Below, in pieces: positions 31,332 to 39,549 of a DNA stretch of 64,000 nt. The stretch lies in NCBI RefSeq assembly GCF_031326205.1, contig NZ_CP133721.1:496001-560000 (forward strand). Direction: 5' to 3'. Made by a program: the position numbers and the translations under genes. Origin of the DNA: Flavobacterium sp. 20NA77.7. Lineage in GTDB: Bacteria > Bacteroidota > Bacteroidia > Flavobacteriales > Flavobacteriaceae. How positions within the stretch are numbered: position 1 is the stretch's first letter; each line of letters begins with the position of its first letter. Under the pieces are notes generated by a model that saw only the letters and a program-made list of their open reading frames with translations, did no database searches and was not told where the DNA came from.

Positions 31332-32141
31332 CTACCAACTCCCTCCAGCACCTCCACCAGAAAAGCCGCCTCCGCCAAATCCACCACCGAAGCCTCCGCC
31401 AAATCCACCACCAGATGATGAACCGCCGCCAAAACTTCCGCCTCCACGACCCAAACTACTTAATATAATAATATCCATTAAGTCAGGACCACCCATTCCA
31501 CCAGAATTGCCGCCGTTATTCCCTTTGTTTTTAGAAGCTATGATTAAAAATAAAATTACAAAAACTATTATGATTAGCATTGGAATACTACTTCCTTTAT
31601 CTTTTTTTCGTTCGCCTTTGTATTTTCCAGTTAATACTTTAAAAATGGCATCAGTACCTTTGTCTAATCCATTATAATAATTTCCTGCTTTAAATTCCGG
31701 AATTATAACATTTCTAACAATTTCACCAGTCATACCGGCTACAAGTTGTACTTCGGTTCCATAACCTGGAGAAATCCAAATTTTACGATCGTTTTTTGAA
31801 AGCAAAATTACAATTCCATTATCTTTTTCAGCATCTCCAATCCCCCAAGCTTCTCCCCAATTTGGCGTTAAAGTTTGGATATTGTCTCCGTTTAAATCTT
31901 CAATTATAATAGCAACAATTTGTGTAGAAGTGGAATCAGAATATCTAACTAATTTTTCTTCTAATTGTGTTTTTTCAACGTCAGATAAAAGTTTTGCATA
32001 ATCATAAACTGAAGTTTGTAAACTGGGTTTTTCAGGAATTGTAAATTGTCCTAACGAAAATTGAGAAAACAATAAAAAAGCAAAAAAGGCAATACAACTA
32101 CTACTTTTTAGAATTTGGAACTTAAATTTTCGAATTTCCAT
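31332..32141 (-). CDS. TPM-domain membrane protein, YgcG-like
   Basis: The ATG at 32141, 1 bp after the stop of the previous gene, gives 269 residues; upstream in-frame ATGs would overlap that gene. A signal segment (CIAFFAFLLFSQFSLGQ) is followed by a TPM domain (about 35-175: VYDYAKLLSDVEKTQLEEKL, NDRKIWISPGYGTE), a membrane segment (about 190-205: IPMLIIIVFVILFLII) and a Gly/Ser-rich tail ending GGAGGSW. This is the layout of YgcG-type proteins. They occur with LemA and a second TPM protein, as here, and are thought to act in envelope maintenance. No enzymatic role is proven for this subgroup. Confidence 0.9.
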   Translation of the reverse strand: MEIRKFKFQILKSSSCIAFFAFLLFSQFSLGQFTIPEKPSLQTSVYDYAKLLSDVEKTQLEEKLVRYSDSTSTQIVAIIIEDLNGDNIQTLTPNWGEAWGIGDAEKDNGIVILLSKNDRKIWISPGYGTEVQLVAGMTGEIVRNVIIPEFKAGNYYNGLDKGTDAIFKVLTGKYKGERKKDKGSSIPMLIIIVFVILFLIIASKNKGNNGGNSGGMGGPDLMDIIILSSLGRGGGSFGGGSSSGGGFGGGFGGGFGGGGFSGGGAGGSW

Positions 32142-32142
32142 A

Positions 32143-32583
32143 TTAACCTTTTGAAATTTCATTAGACAATTCATTTGTGTCGGTTTCATCATCATATGGA
32201 AAATGTTTTTTCAATTGTATACCAGCTTCTAAAATCCCTTTAATTAAACCGTCTTTATATTGTCCAGCTTTGAATTTTTCAATCACTATATCTTTGGTAG
32301 AATTCCAAAAATCGGGTGCTACTAAATCATTAATGCCTTTATCACCAAGAATTGCAAAACTTTTTGTTTGTGTGCAAATGTAAAAAAGCACTCCATTTTT
32401 CAATTCGGTGGCATCCATATTAAGGATATGAAACACCTCTTTCGCTCTTTCCATTAAAGGTTTGGTGCTATTTTCTTCAATATGTACACGAATTTCACCC
32501 GAAGTGTTTTTTTCGGCAATCACAATCGCTGCAACAATTTCTTGTTCGTCAACTTTAGATAAAAACGCTGTGCTTTCTGGCAT
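32143..32583 (-). CDS. Short TPM-domain protein
   Basis: This 146-residue protein has no signal peptide and consists of one TPM domain: IVAAIVIAEKNTSGEIRVHI, VLFYICTQTKSFAILGDKG, and a final KAGQYKDGLIKGILEAGIQL. It lies between lemA (21 bp upstream) and the larger TPM gene (1 bp downstream), so all three are co-transcribed. Soluble TPM partners of this kind are usual in Bacteroidota. Molecular function is unknown. Confidence 0.88.
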   Translation of the reverse strand: MPESTAFLSKVDEQEIVAAIVIAEKNTSGEIRVHIEENSTKPLMERAKEVFHILNMDATELKNGVLFYICTQTKSFAILGDKGINDLVAPDFWNSTKDIVIEKFKAGQYKDGLIKGILEAGIQLKKHFPYDDETDTNELSNEISKG

Positions 32584-32604
32584 TATTTGAATGTTTAAAC
32601 TGAA

Positions 32605-33186
32605 TTAGAATTTTACTTTCGGAGCATTTTCTGCTCCAGCAACTGCTTTAAAGTACGCTTTTTCAGTGTAACTACCTAAAAATATATTTTGCGGCATAGC
32701 TAAAACATAACCATTATATGCTAATACGGATTCGTTAAAACGAGTTCTTGCAGTTAAAATTTGGTTTTCTGTACTCGCTAATTCATCTTGTAATTGCTTG
32801 AAATTTTCTGTTGCTCTTAATTGAGGATACGCTTCAACGCTAACTAAAAGTTTCGATAATGAACTCGTAATACCACTTTGTGCTTGATTAAATTGATCTA
32901 ATTGCGCAGGAGTAATGTTTTTCGGATCGATAGTTACCGATGTAGCTTTTGCTCTTGCTTCTACAACTGCTGTTAAGGTACTTTTTTCAAAATCCGCAGC
33001 GCCTTTAACGGTATTGACTAAATTGTCAATTAAATCAAGTCTTCTTTGGTATGCGGTATTTACATTTCCCCATTCTTTTTCTGTGACTTGACTAAATAGT
33101 AACGCTTTATTTTTTACATTCATAAAGTATAAAAAGCCTAAGATAAGAATACCTACGACAACTAATACGGGAGCAAATTTTTTCAT
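32605..33186 (-). CDS. lemA: LemA family membrane protein
   Basis: This 193-residue protein has an N-terminal membrane anchor (FAPVLVVVGILILGFLYFMN) and a helical LemA domain. Family motifs are seen: VTEKEWGNVNTAYQRRLDLI, LVNTVKGAADFEKSTL, VEAYPQLRATENFKQLQDEL and the TARTRFNESVLAYN segment. It is the first gene of a three-gene operon with two TPM proteins. The function is unknown; an envelope role is inferred from the constant pairing. Confidence 0.94.
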   Translation of the reverse strand: MKKFAPVLVVVGILILGFLYFMNVKNKALLFSQVTEKEWGNVNTAYQRRLDLIDNLVNTVKGAADFEKSTLTAVVEARAKATSVTIDPKNITPAQLDQFNQAQSGITSSLSKLLVSVEAYPQLRATENFKQLQDELASTENQILTARTRFNESVLAYNGYVLAMPQNIFLGSYTEKAYFKAVAGAENAPKVKF

Positions 33187-33265
33187 AATTTTTTATTATT
33201 TTAAGTTAATTTATTTTATTGTTAATTTTTTACTGTTTACTAATCACTGAACACTGATTACTTAA

Positions 33266-33595
33266 TCAAAGTCCTTTTTTCAATTCTTGCAATTTATTTT
33301 TGATGCCCTCTAATTTAGTAACAATACCAAAATTATCTAGTGTTTTTTTCTTGTTTTCTTTTAAATGCACTTTTGCACCTTCAAGTGTAAACCCTCGCTC
33401 TTTAACTAAATGATAAATGAGTTGTAACGTTTGCACATCATCAGGCCTAAACATTCTATCGCCCTTTGCATTTTTCTTTGGGTTAATTTCGTCAAATTCT
33501 TTATCCCAAAAACGAATTAACGACGCATTTACATTAAACGCTTTAGCTAATTCGCCTATGCTGTAATATCTTTTTTCAGGTAAGTTTAATAACAT
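33266..33595 (-). CDS. MerR-family transcriptional regulator
   Basis: This 109-residue protein begins with a MerR winged helix (YYSIGELAKAFNVNASLIRF, then KGDRMFRPDDVQTLQLIYHL), followed by a short Lys-rich helix for dimerisation. There is no effector domain and no metal-binding Cys, so it belongs to the small MerR type without an obvious ligand. It sits 62 bp after the M23 peptidase gene in the same direction. The target is unknown. Confidence 0.9.
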   Translation of the reverse strand: MLLNLPEKRYYSIGELAKAFNVNASLIRFWDKEFDEINPKKNAKGDRMFRPDDVQTLQLIYHLVKERGFTLEGAKVHLKENKKKTLDNFGIVTKLEGIKNKLQELKKGL

Positions 33596-33657
33596 ATTAT
33601 ATGTTTTATTCTATAGTATTAGTCTTGTTAGTTATAAATTGTTACACAAATTTAGCA

Positions 33658-34635
33658 TTAATCTAGTGACTGATTTTCTTGATTCGCTAATTTAGCCAAA
33701 AGTACATATTCTTTGGCAGAAATGGAACCATAATAAAAGTTAAGCGGATTGACCACTTCACCATTCTTATGAACTTCATAATGCAAATGTGGTGCTTCAC
33801 TACGTCCTGTACTGCCTACATAGCCAATTATGTCACCTCGTTTTACACGTTGTCCTGCACGTACTTTGTATTTGCTTAAATGCGCATATAACGTCAAATA
33901 GCCATATCCGTGCAAAATTTCAATATGATTTCCATAACCCGAAAGTGAACCATCTGCTTTTTTTACAACACCATCGCCCGTTGCATAGATAGGCGTGCCA
34001 TTTCTTGCAGAAAAGTCCATACCCTTATGAAACTTCTTAATTTTTGTAAAGGGATCGCTTCGGTACCCAAAACCTGAGGCCATTTGCTTCAAATCTTCAT
34101 TTTTTACTGGTTGTATTGCAGGAATAGCCGCTAGCAATTGCTCTTTTTGTTTGGCAAGTTTTGTTATTTCATCTAAAGAAACAGATTGAATAGCAAGCGC
34201 TTTCATCAATTCATCTACTTTTTTAGAAGAAGCAATGACTAATTCACTCGTGTTAAATCCTTCCAAATCTTTATACCTATTTGCACCACCCATGCCTGAT
34301 CTTCGCTCTTCTTCCTTGATAGGTGCACTGTTAAAATATACGCGATATATGTTGTTATCCCGTTCTTCAATAGCGGTTAATGCCTCGTCCATTAATGCCA
34401 TTTTATTGCGCAATAATTGGTAATTTAATTGCATCGTTTCTAATTCTCTAGCCTGTAATTTCGTTTTTGGCGTTTCAAAAAATGACGTGTTAGCTAAAAT
34501 GAAAAAACACAGAAAACCAAATAGGGCAGAGGCTACTAAAAATAATAATACATATCCAAATTTTTGCCCCCTTTTAGGAATAATCCTTTTAAAAGCTAAT
34601 TTTTCAGAATCGTAATAAAATTTTACCTTCGCCAT
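33658..34635 (-). CDS. M23-family metallopeptidase (membrane-anchored peptidoglycan hydrolase)
   Basis: The ATG at 34635 gives 325 residues (MAKVKFYYDSEKLAFKRIIP). One membrane helix (about 29-50) is followed by a coiled coil and a C-terminal M23 domain with metal ligands in FHKGMDF and HLHYEV plus the usual GYGNHIEILHGYGYLTLYAH. It is expected to cut peptidoglycan cross-links in the periplasm during growth or division. It is divergent from alaS, an arrangement usual in Bacteroidota. Family certain; start moderately certain. Confidence 0.94.
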   Translation of the reverse strand: MAKVKFYYDSEKLAFKRIIPKRGQKFGYVLLFLVASALFGFLCFFILANTSFFETPKTKLQARELETMQLNYQLLRNKMALMDEALTAIEERDNNIYRVYFNSAPIKEEERRSGMGGANRYKDLEGFNTSELVIASSKKVDELMKALAIQSVSLDEITKLAKQKEQLLAAIPAIQPVKNEDLKQMASGFGYRSDPFTKIKKFHKGMDFSARNGTPIYATGDGVVKKADGSLSGYGNHIEILHGYGYLTLYAHLSKYKVRAGQRVKRGDIIGYVGSTGRSEAPHLHYEVHKNGEVVNPLNFYYGSISAKEYVLLAKLANQENQSLD

Positions 34636-34744
34636 TACTAAAAATATACTATTTTTGTGCTCGTTACCACAAAGTAACAACTATTATACGGAAAAACTAT
34701 AAAAATGTTTCAATTTTGAAGCAGATATTTAGTGAATAAAGTAC

Positions 34745-34802
34745 TTTTAGTCCTGCTGTCCGCTATACAAGGTGCCGCTACCATCAGGGCTATACTTGCC
34801 GT
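34745..34802. repeat. Remnant of a flavobacterial intergenic repeat
   Basis: The segment with TAGTCCTGCTGTCCGCTATA near its left end and TACCATCAGGGCTATA near its right end is more GC-rich than its surroundings. It resembles intergenic elements that I recall as common in Flavobacterium genomes. A related piece occurs at 49195-49256. Confidence 0.5.
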
Positions 34803-34869
34803 ATAGTATTAAAAACATAATTTGTTTGAAGGCTATACTTTAAACACATAATTTTTTAAACACATAAAA

Positions 34870-37575
34870 ATGACATCACAAGATATCAGAAAAGCCTATT
34901 TACAATTTTTTGAAAGCAAAGGACATCTTATTGTTCCTTCTGCACCCATTGTTTTAAAAGACGACCCCACCTTGATGTTTAACAACTCAGGAATGGCGCA
35001 GTTCAAAGAATTTTTCTTAGGAAACGGAACGCCAAAGAGTCAAAGAATAGCTGATACGCAAAAATGTCTTCGTGTTTCAGGAAAACACAATGATTTAGAG
35101 GATGTAGGTTTTGATACCTATCACCATACAATGTTTGAAATGTTGGGCAACTGGTCATTTGGCGATTATTTCAAAAAAGAAGCATTAGCATGGGCATGGG
35201 AATTTTTAACAGAAGTGCTGAAGTTAGATAAAGACCGATTGTATGTTTCTGTTTTTGAAGGAAATCCTGCTGAAAATGTTCCGTTTGATCAAGAGGCATT
35301 TGATATTTGGAAACAATACGTTTCGGAAGACCGCATCATTCTTGGAAATAAAAAAGACAATTTTTGGGAAATGGGTGATCAAGGTCCGTGTGGTCCGTGT
35401 TCTGAAATTCATATTGATTTGCGTTCCGATGCTGAAAGAAATGAGGTTTCTGGAAGAAGTTTAGTCAACGCCGATCATCCGCAAGTAGTGGAAATTTGGA
35501 ACAATGTATTTATGGAATTCAACCGTAAAGCTGATGGTTCGTTAGAAAAATTACCTGCACAACACGTAGATACCGGAATGGGATTTGAGCGTTTGTGTAT
35601 GGCAATGCAAAACGTAACTTCTAACTATGATACCGATGTTTTCACACCGCTTATCGCGAAAGTAGAGGAAATTACAGGATTTAAATATACTTCAAACGAA
35701 GTTAAAAATATATCAGAAGAACAAAACAAAACCAACATTGCCATTCGTGTAATAGTTGACCACGTTCGTGCGGTGGCTTTCGCTATTGCCGATGGTCAAT
35801 TGCCCTCTAATACTGGTGCTGGTTATGTAATTCGTAGAATTTTACGCCGTGCTATTCGTTACGGATTCACATTTTTAGGTACAAACGAACCGTTCATTAA
35901 TAAATTGGTTGAGGTATTAGCCAATCAAATGGGTGAATTTTTCCCTGAAATCAAATCGCAACAACAATTGGTTACCAATGTAATTCGTGATGAAGAAGCT
36001 TCTTTCTTGAGAACATTAGAGCAAGGATTACAATTGTTAGACAAAGTAGTTGCGGAAACATCTGGAAAAGAGGTTTCTGGTGAGAAAGTATTCGAATTGT
36101 ACGATACTTTTGGTTTCCCGAAAGATTTAACGGCTTTAATTTTAAAAGAAAAAGGCTATTCATTTAATGAAACTGAATTTGAAACTGAATTACAAAAACA
36201 AAAAGCCCGTTCTCGTGCGGCTTCTGAAGTAATAACTGATGACTGGATATATTTAAATCAAGGAAATGTTGACTCGAGCGGTAGTGAACAGGCGAAGCAA
36301 ACGTTTGTGGGATATGACCAAACGGAAAGTGAAGTAAAAATCACTCGTATTCGTAAAGTAGATTCTAAAAAAGACGGCATTTTATACCAAATTGTTTTAG
36401 ACAATACGCCTTTTTATCCAGAAGGTGGTGGACAAGTAGGAGATAAGGGAATTTTAATTAGTCGAAAGTCAAAAGTCGAAAGTCAAAAGTCAGATGAAGA
36501 GAGTCAAGAAGAAATTATTGAAATAATCGATACAAAAAAGGAAAATAATTTAATTATTCATTATTCAAAATATTTGCCTGAAGATTTGAATCAAACATTT
36601 ATTGCAAAGGTAAATACCGATTTAAGAACGTCAACTTCTAAGAATCACTCGGCTACGCATTTAATGCATTTGGCTTTAAGAACTATTTTAGGAACGCATG
36701 TTGAGCAAAAAGGTTCGTTAGTAAATCCTAATTACTTACGTTTCGACTTTTCGCATTTTTCTAAAGTTTCTGATGAAGAATTACGTCAAGTAGAAGCAAG
36801 TGTCAATGCGCAAATTGAAGCCCAATTGCAATTAGTGGAGCACCGAAATATTCCAATCAAAGAAGCATTAGACAAAGGTGCAATGGCTTTATTTGGTGAA
36901 AAATATGGTGATTCTGTAAGAATGATTGAATTTGGTGACAGTAAAGAATTATGTGGAGGCATTCACGTAAAAAATAGTGCTGATATTTGGCATTTCAAAA
37001 TTATTTCGGAAGGTGCTGTAGCGGCAGGTATTCGAAGAATTGAAGCCATTACAGGAGATGCTGTTAAAGATTTTTATAAAAACCAAGAAAATACCTTGTC
37101 GGAAATTAAAGAAGTTTTGAAAAATCCGCAAGATGTATTAAAATCGGTTGCTTCGTTACAAGACGATAACGCAAAATTGAAAAAACAACTAGAGCAATTA
37201 GTAAAAGAAAAAATTGAAGGATTAAAAAATACTTTAGTTGCTGAATTTCAAGAAATAAACGGAATTAATTTCATAGCCAAACAAGTTGATTTATCGATGG
37301 CTGCTACGAAAGATTTAGCACAAGCTATCGGAACTTCAAAACCAAATGCGTTTGTGGTTTTAGCTTCAATTGAAGATAATGCGCCAAATATTCACTGTTA
37401 TATCGCTAAAGAATTAGTGGCAAACAAAAGTTTAAATGCTGGAACTGTTATCAGAGAATTAGGAAAATTCATTGATGGAAATGGCGGTGGACAACCGTTC
37501 TTCGCATCTGGAAAAGGGAAAAATGTAAATGGAATTAAAGAGGTATTGGAGAAAGTGGTAGATTATATCAAGTAA
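34870..37575 (+). CDS. alaS: Alanine--tRNA ligase
   Basis: This 901-residue class II synthetase charges tRNA-Ala. The catalytic domain has [24 protein letters not shown] and [11 protein letters not shown]. The editing domain has the zinc site H593-x3-H597 (HSATH) and C695GGIH699. The C-terminal DHHA1 domain ends in [15 protein letters not shown]. It is somewhat longer than usual because residues about 531-548 carry a Lys/Ser/Glu-rich insertion coded by a tandem DNA repeat. It is followed 2 bp later by a small membrane protein gene. Confidence 0.98.
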   Translation: MTSQDIRKAYLQFFESKGHLIVPSAPIVLKDDPTLMFNNSGMAQFKEFFLGNGTPKSQRIADTQKCLRVSGKHNDLEDVGFDTYHHTMFEMLGNWSFGDYFKKEALAWAWEFLTEVLKLDKDRLYVSVFEGNPAENVPFDQEAFDIWKQYVSEDRIILGNKKDNFWEMGDQGPCGPCSEIHIDLRSDAERNEVSGRSLVNADHPQVVEIWNNVFMEFNRKADGSLEKLPAQHVDTGMGFERLCMAMQNVTSNYDTDVFTPLIAKVEEITGFKYTSNEVKNISEEQNKTNIAIRVIVDHVRAVAFAIADGQLPSNTGAGYVIRRILRRAIRYGFTFLGTNEPFINKLVEVLANQMGEFFPEIKSQQQLVTNVIRDEEASFLRTLEQGLQLLDKVVAETSGKEVSGEKVFELYDTFGFPKDLTALILKEKGYSFNETEFETELQKQKARSRAASEVITDDWIYLNQGNVDSSGSEQAKQTFVGYDQTESEVKITRIRKVDSKKDGILYQIVLDNTPFYPEGGGQVGDKGILISRKSKVESQKSDEESQEEIIEIIDTKKENNLIIHYSKYLPEDLNQTFIAKVNTDLRTSTSKNHSATHLMHLALRTILGTHVEQKGSLVNPNYLRFDFSHFSKVSDEELRQVEASVNAQIEAQLQLVEHRNIPIKEALDKGAMALFGEKYGDSVRMIEFGDSKELCGGIHVKNSADIWHFKIISEGAVAAGIRRIEAITGDAVKDFYKNQENTLSEIKEVLKNPQDVLKSVASLQDDNAKLKKQLEQLVKEKIEGLKNTLVAEFQEINGINFIAKQVDLSMAATKDLAQAIGTSKPNAFVVLASIEDNAPNIHCYIAKELVANKSLNAGTVIRELGKFIDGNGGGQPFFASGKGKNVNGIKEVLEKVVDYIK
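36461..36491 (+). repeat. Tandem 14-bp repeat inside alaS
   Basis: GTCGAAAGTCAAAA occurs twice in tandem plus a further GTC and is read in frame as Ser/Arg/Lys-rich residues ([10 protein letters not shown]). It resembles low-complexity repeats usually found between flavobacterial genes. Confidence 0.8.
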
Positions 37576-37577
37576 AG

Positions 37578-38075
37578 ATGAAAAAAATTGTTGTTGTTTT
37601 TTTATTAGTTGTAACACTAATATCATCTTATTTTGGATACAACTATTTTAGTAGTAGAAATTTAGATTTTGATGAGGTTTCACATTATGTAATTTCTGAT
37701 GATGTTTTGCCAATTCCTACAATTACGCATAGTATTACTAAATTAGAAAATCTATTAGTATATAAAGAATATCCTTATAGTTTGGATATTTCAATTCATA
37801 ACGAGTTAATTAAAGTTGGATACAGGAAAAAAGAAATTGATAAAGCAAAATTTTCTAAATTAATTGAAGTTTTAGAATATGAGATTAATTTCAAGTTTGG
37901 TATTAGCAAATGTGAAACAACTTATAGAGATGTTCTAGTTTTTCAAAAAAATAAAAAAATCGTTGGCATTGTTAAAATCTGTTTTGATTGTGGCAAATAT
38001 TATTCAATTGGAGAAAATCTACCCAATTTTAATTTTGAAAACTATGATCAATTGGAAAATTTGTTAGAAAAATAA
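37578..38075 (+). CDS. Small membrane-anchored protein of unknown function
   Basis: This 165-residue protein has an N-terminal membrane or signal segment (IVVVFLLVVTLISSYFGYNY) and a roughly 140-residue outside domain with many charged residues and a CDF-C-type cysteine pair late in the sequence (KICFDCGKYYS). No known domain is recognised. It begins 2 bp after alaS and is probably co-transcribed with it, though the link to translation is unclear. Confidence 0.65.
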   Translation: MKKIVVVFLLVVTLISSYFGYNYFSSRNLDFDEVSHYVISDDVLPIPTITHSITKLENLLVYKEYPYSLDISIHNELIKVGYRKKEIDKAKFSKLIEVLEYEINFKFGISKCETTYRDVLVFQKNKKIVGIVKICFDCGKYYSIGENLPNFNFENYDQLENLLEK

Positions 38076-38184
38076 TTTAAACCCATAAATTTAGCTGTTT
38101 GCAATAGATAAAAACTAAAACAAGTTCAGCTTGACACAAATAGATTTTTAAATAGCCTTGCTTTTTTTGTATTACATTTGAATA

Positions 38185-38222
38185 AAATTGGCAAATTTTC
38201 AAATTTTCAAATTGGCACATTA
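38185..38222. repeat. Low-complexity AAATTTTC repeat in the leader of the GSCFA gene
   Basis: Two tandem CAAATTTT units flanked by AATTGGCA-like ends lie between a TACATTTG -7 box (38173-38180) and the ATG at 38227. Confidence 0.6.
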
Positions 38223-38226
38223 ATCT

Positions 38227-39183
38227 ATGAACTTCACCACAAAAATTTCTATTCAAAAACACAACCATTCGATAACCTATGATTCTAAAATCATGTTGTT
38301 GGGCTCGTGTTTTGCAGAAAGTATGGGAAAGAAATTTGACTATTTTAAATTCCAAAATACAACGAATCCGTTTGGTATTATTTTTAATCCGATATCATTG
38401 GCCAAAATTATTGAAAGAAGTGCTCAAAAAGAATATTTTACCGAAGATGATATTTTTTTTCATAATGACTTATGGCAGTGCTATGAAGTGCATTCTGAAC
38501 TTTCGCATCCAGATAAAGCAATATTTTTACATTCTTTAAACGAATTAATCAATTCGACACATACACAATTAAACGATTTAACACACCTTATCATTACCTT
38601 AGGAACATCTTGGGTTTACAGAAATATTGAAACCAATGCTATTGTTGCTAATTGTCATAAAGTGCCGCAAAAGCAGTTTACTAAAGAATTGTTGTCAATT
38701 AATCAGATTGAAGAGAGTTTAAAAAGTATTATTTCTCTAATTCAAGAAGTAAATCCAAATTGCAACTTCATTTTTACCGTTTCGCCTGTACGACACATCA
38801 AAAATGGATTTGTAGAAAATACACTTAGCAAATCCCATTTAATTACAGCATTACACAAAACAATCACCCATCACCCATTATCCATCACCTATTTCCCGTC
38901 ATACGAAATCATGATGGATGAATTACGTGATTATCGCTTTTATGCCGAAGACATGTTACATCCAAGTCAAACGGCTATTGATTATATTTGGGAACAATTT
39001 AGTGATTTTGCTTTTAGTGCCGATACAAAGATACTACTTAAAGAAGTAGAGGGTATTCAAAAACGAATGGCTCACAAATCGTTTCAACCACAATCGGAGG
39101 GCCATAAACTATTTAAACAGAAATTAGCAAGTGATTGTCAATCATTACAAGCTAAATTTCCTTTTATGCAATTTGAATTATAA
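38227..39183 (+). CDS. GSCFA-domain protein
   Basis: This 318-residue protein carries the defining motif LLGSCFAESMG near residue 24, then ITLGTSWVYRN, FTVSPVRHIKNGF and a late AEDMLHPSQTAIDYIW, which may supply the Asp/His partners of an SGNH-like hydrolase fold. No signal peptide is present. The substrate of GSCFA proteins is not known; the fold suggests an esterase or acyl hydrolase. A run of HTITHHPLSIT is coded by a low-complexity stretch at 38861-38895. The gene overlaps the 3' end of the convergent rhodanese gene by 6 bp. Confidence 0.9.
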   Translation: MNFTTKISIQKHNHSITYDSKIMLLGSCFAESMGKKFDYFKFQNTTNPFGIIFNPISLAKIIERSAQKEYFTEDDIFFHNDLWQCYEVHSELSHPDKAIFLHSLNELINSTHTQLNDLTHLIITLGTSWVYRNIETNAIVANCHKVPQKQFTKELLSINQIEESLKSIISLIQEVNPNCNFIFTVSPVRHIKNGFVENTLSKSHLITALHKTITHHPLSITYFPSYEIMMDELRDYRFYAEDMLHPSQTAIDYIWEQFSDFAFSADTKILLKEVEGIQKRMAHKSFQPQSEGHKLFKQKLASDCQSLQAKFPFMQFEL

Positions 39184-39486
39184 TTTTTGCGCTAAGCTAT
39201 TCCAGCCACCACCATTAATGCATTCTATTCCGTTTTGTTTTAAAATAAACGTAGCTTGACCACTTCGCATACCAGAACGACAACAAGCAATAACTGGCTT
39301 GTTTAATTTCTTAATGTCATTAATTTTAGACGAAATAAGTTGCAAAGGAATGTTTTTCGAATCTTTAATATGCCCTTCGACAAATTCTTCATACGTTCGT
39401 ACATCAATAATAACAGCGCCTTTTGCTACAAAATCTGTAATTTCATTGGATTTATTTCCTAATCCTAAAATATCAAGTAACCCCAT
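39178..39486 (-). CDS. Single-domain rhodanese-like protein
   Basis: This 102-residue protein is a lone rhodanese domain: VIIDVRTYEEFVEGHIKDSK, the active-site loop CRSGMRS with catalytic C69, and a final NGGGWNSL. Sulfurtransferase or persulfide carrier activity is expected in the cytoplasm. A TGTAAC-N4-GTTACA palindrome overlaps its promoter, which points to a Crp/Fnr-type regulator. Confidence 0.93.
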   Translation of the reverse strand: MGLLDILGLGNKSNEITDFVAKGAVIIDVRTYEEFVEGHIKDSKNIPLQLISSKINDIKKLNKPVIACCRSGMRSGQATFILKQNGIECINGGGWNSLAQKL

Positions 39487-39502
39487 GTGTATTGTTTTTT
39501 AT

Positions 39503-39549
39503 CAAAAATACACGGAATCTAATTAATGCAATGTAACAAAGGTTACATT
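39503..39549 (-). promoter_or_regulatory. Rhodanese promoter with 20-bp palindromic operator
   Basis: On the minus strand TATTTTTG (39510-39503) and TTG (39531-39529) form a -7/-33 pair with an 18-bp spacer. The perfect palindrome AATGTAAC-AAAG-GTTACATT at 39530-39549 abuts the -33 element, the position expected of a Crp/Fnr-family activator. Confidence 0.6.

Noticed and set aside
34664..34679. GTTAC-N6-GTAAC inverted repeat upstream of the M23 gene as an operator
   Set aside because: Only 5-bp arms with an imperfect promoter match; in DNA this AT-rich it can arise by chance.
38279..38539. An 86-codon frame inside the GSCFA gene
   Set aside because: It lies in another frame of a well-supported gene and shows no protein-like features.
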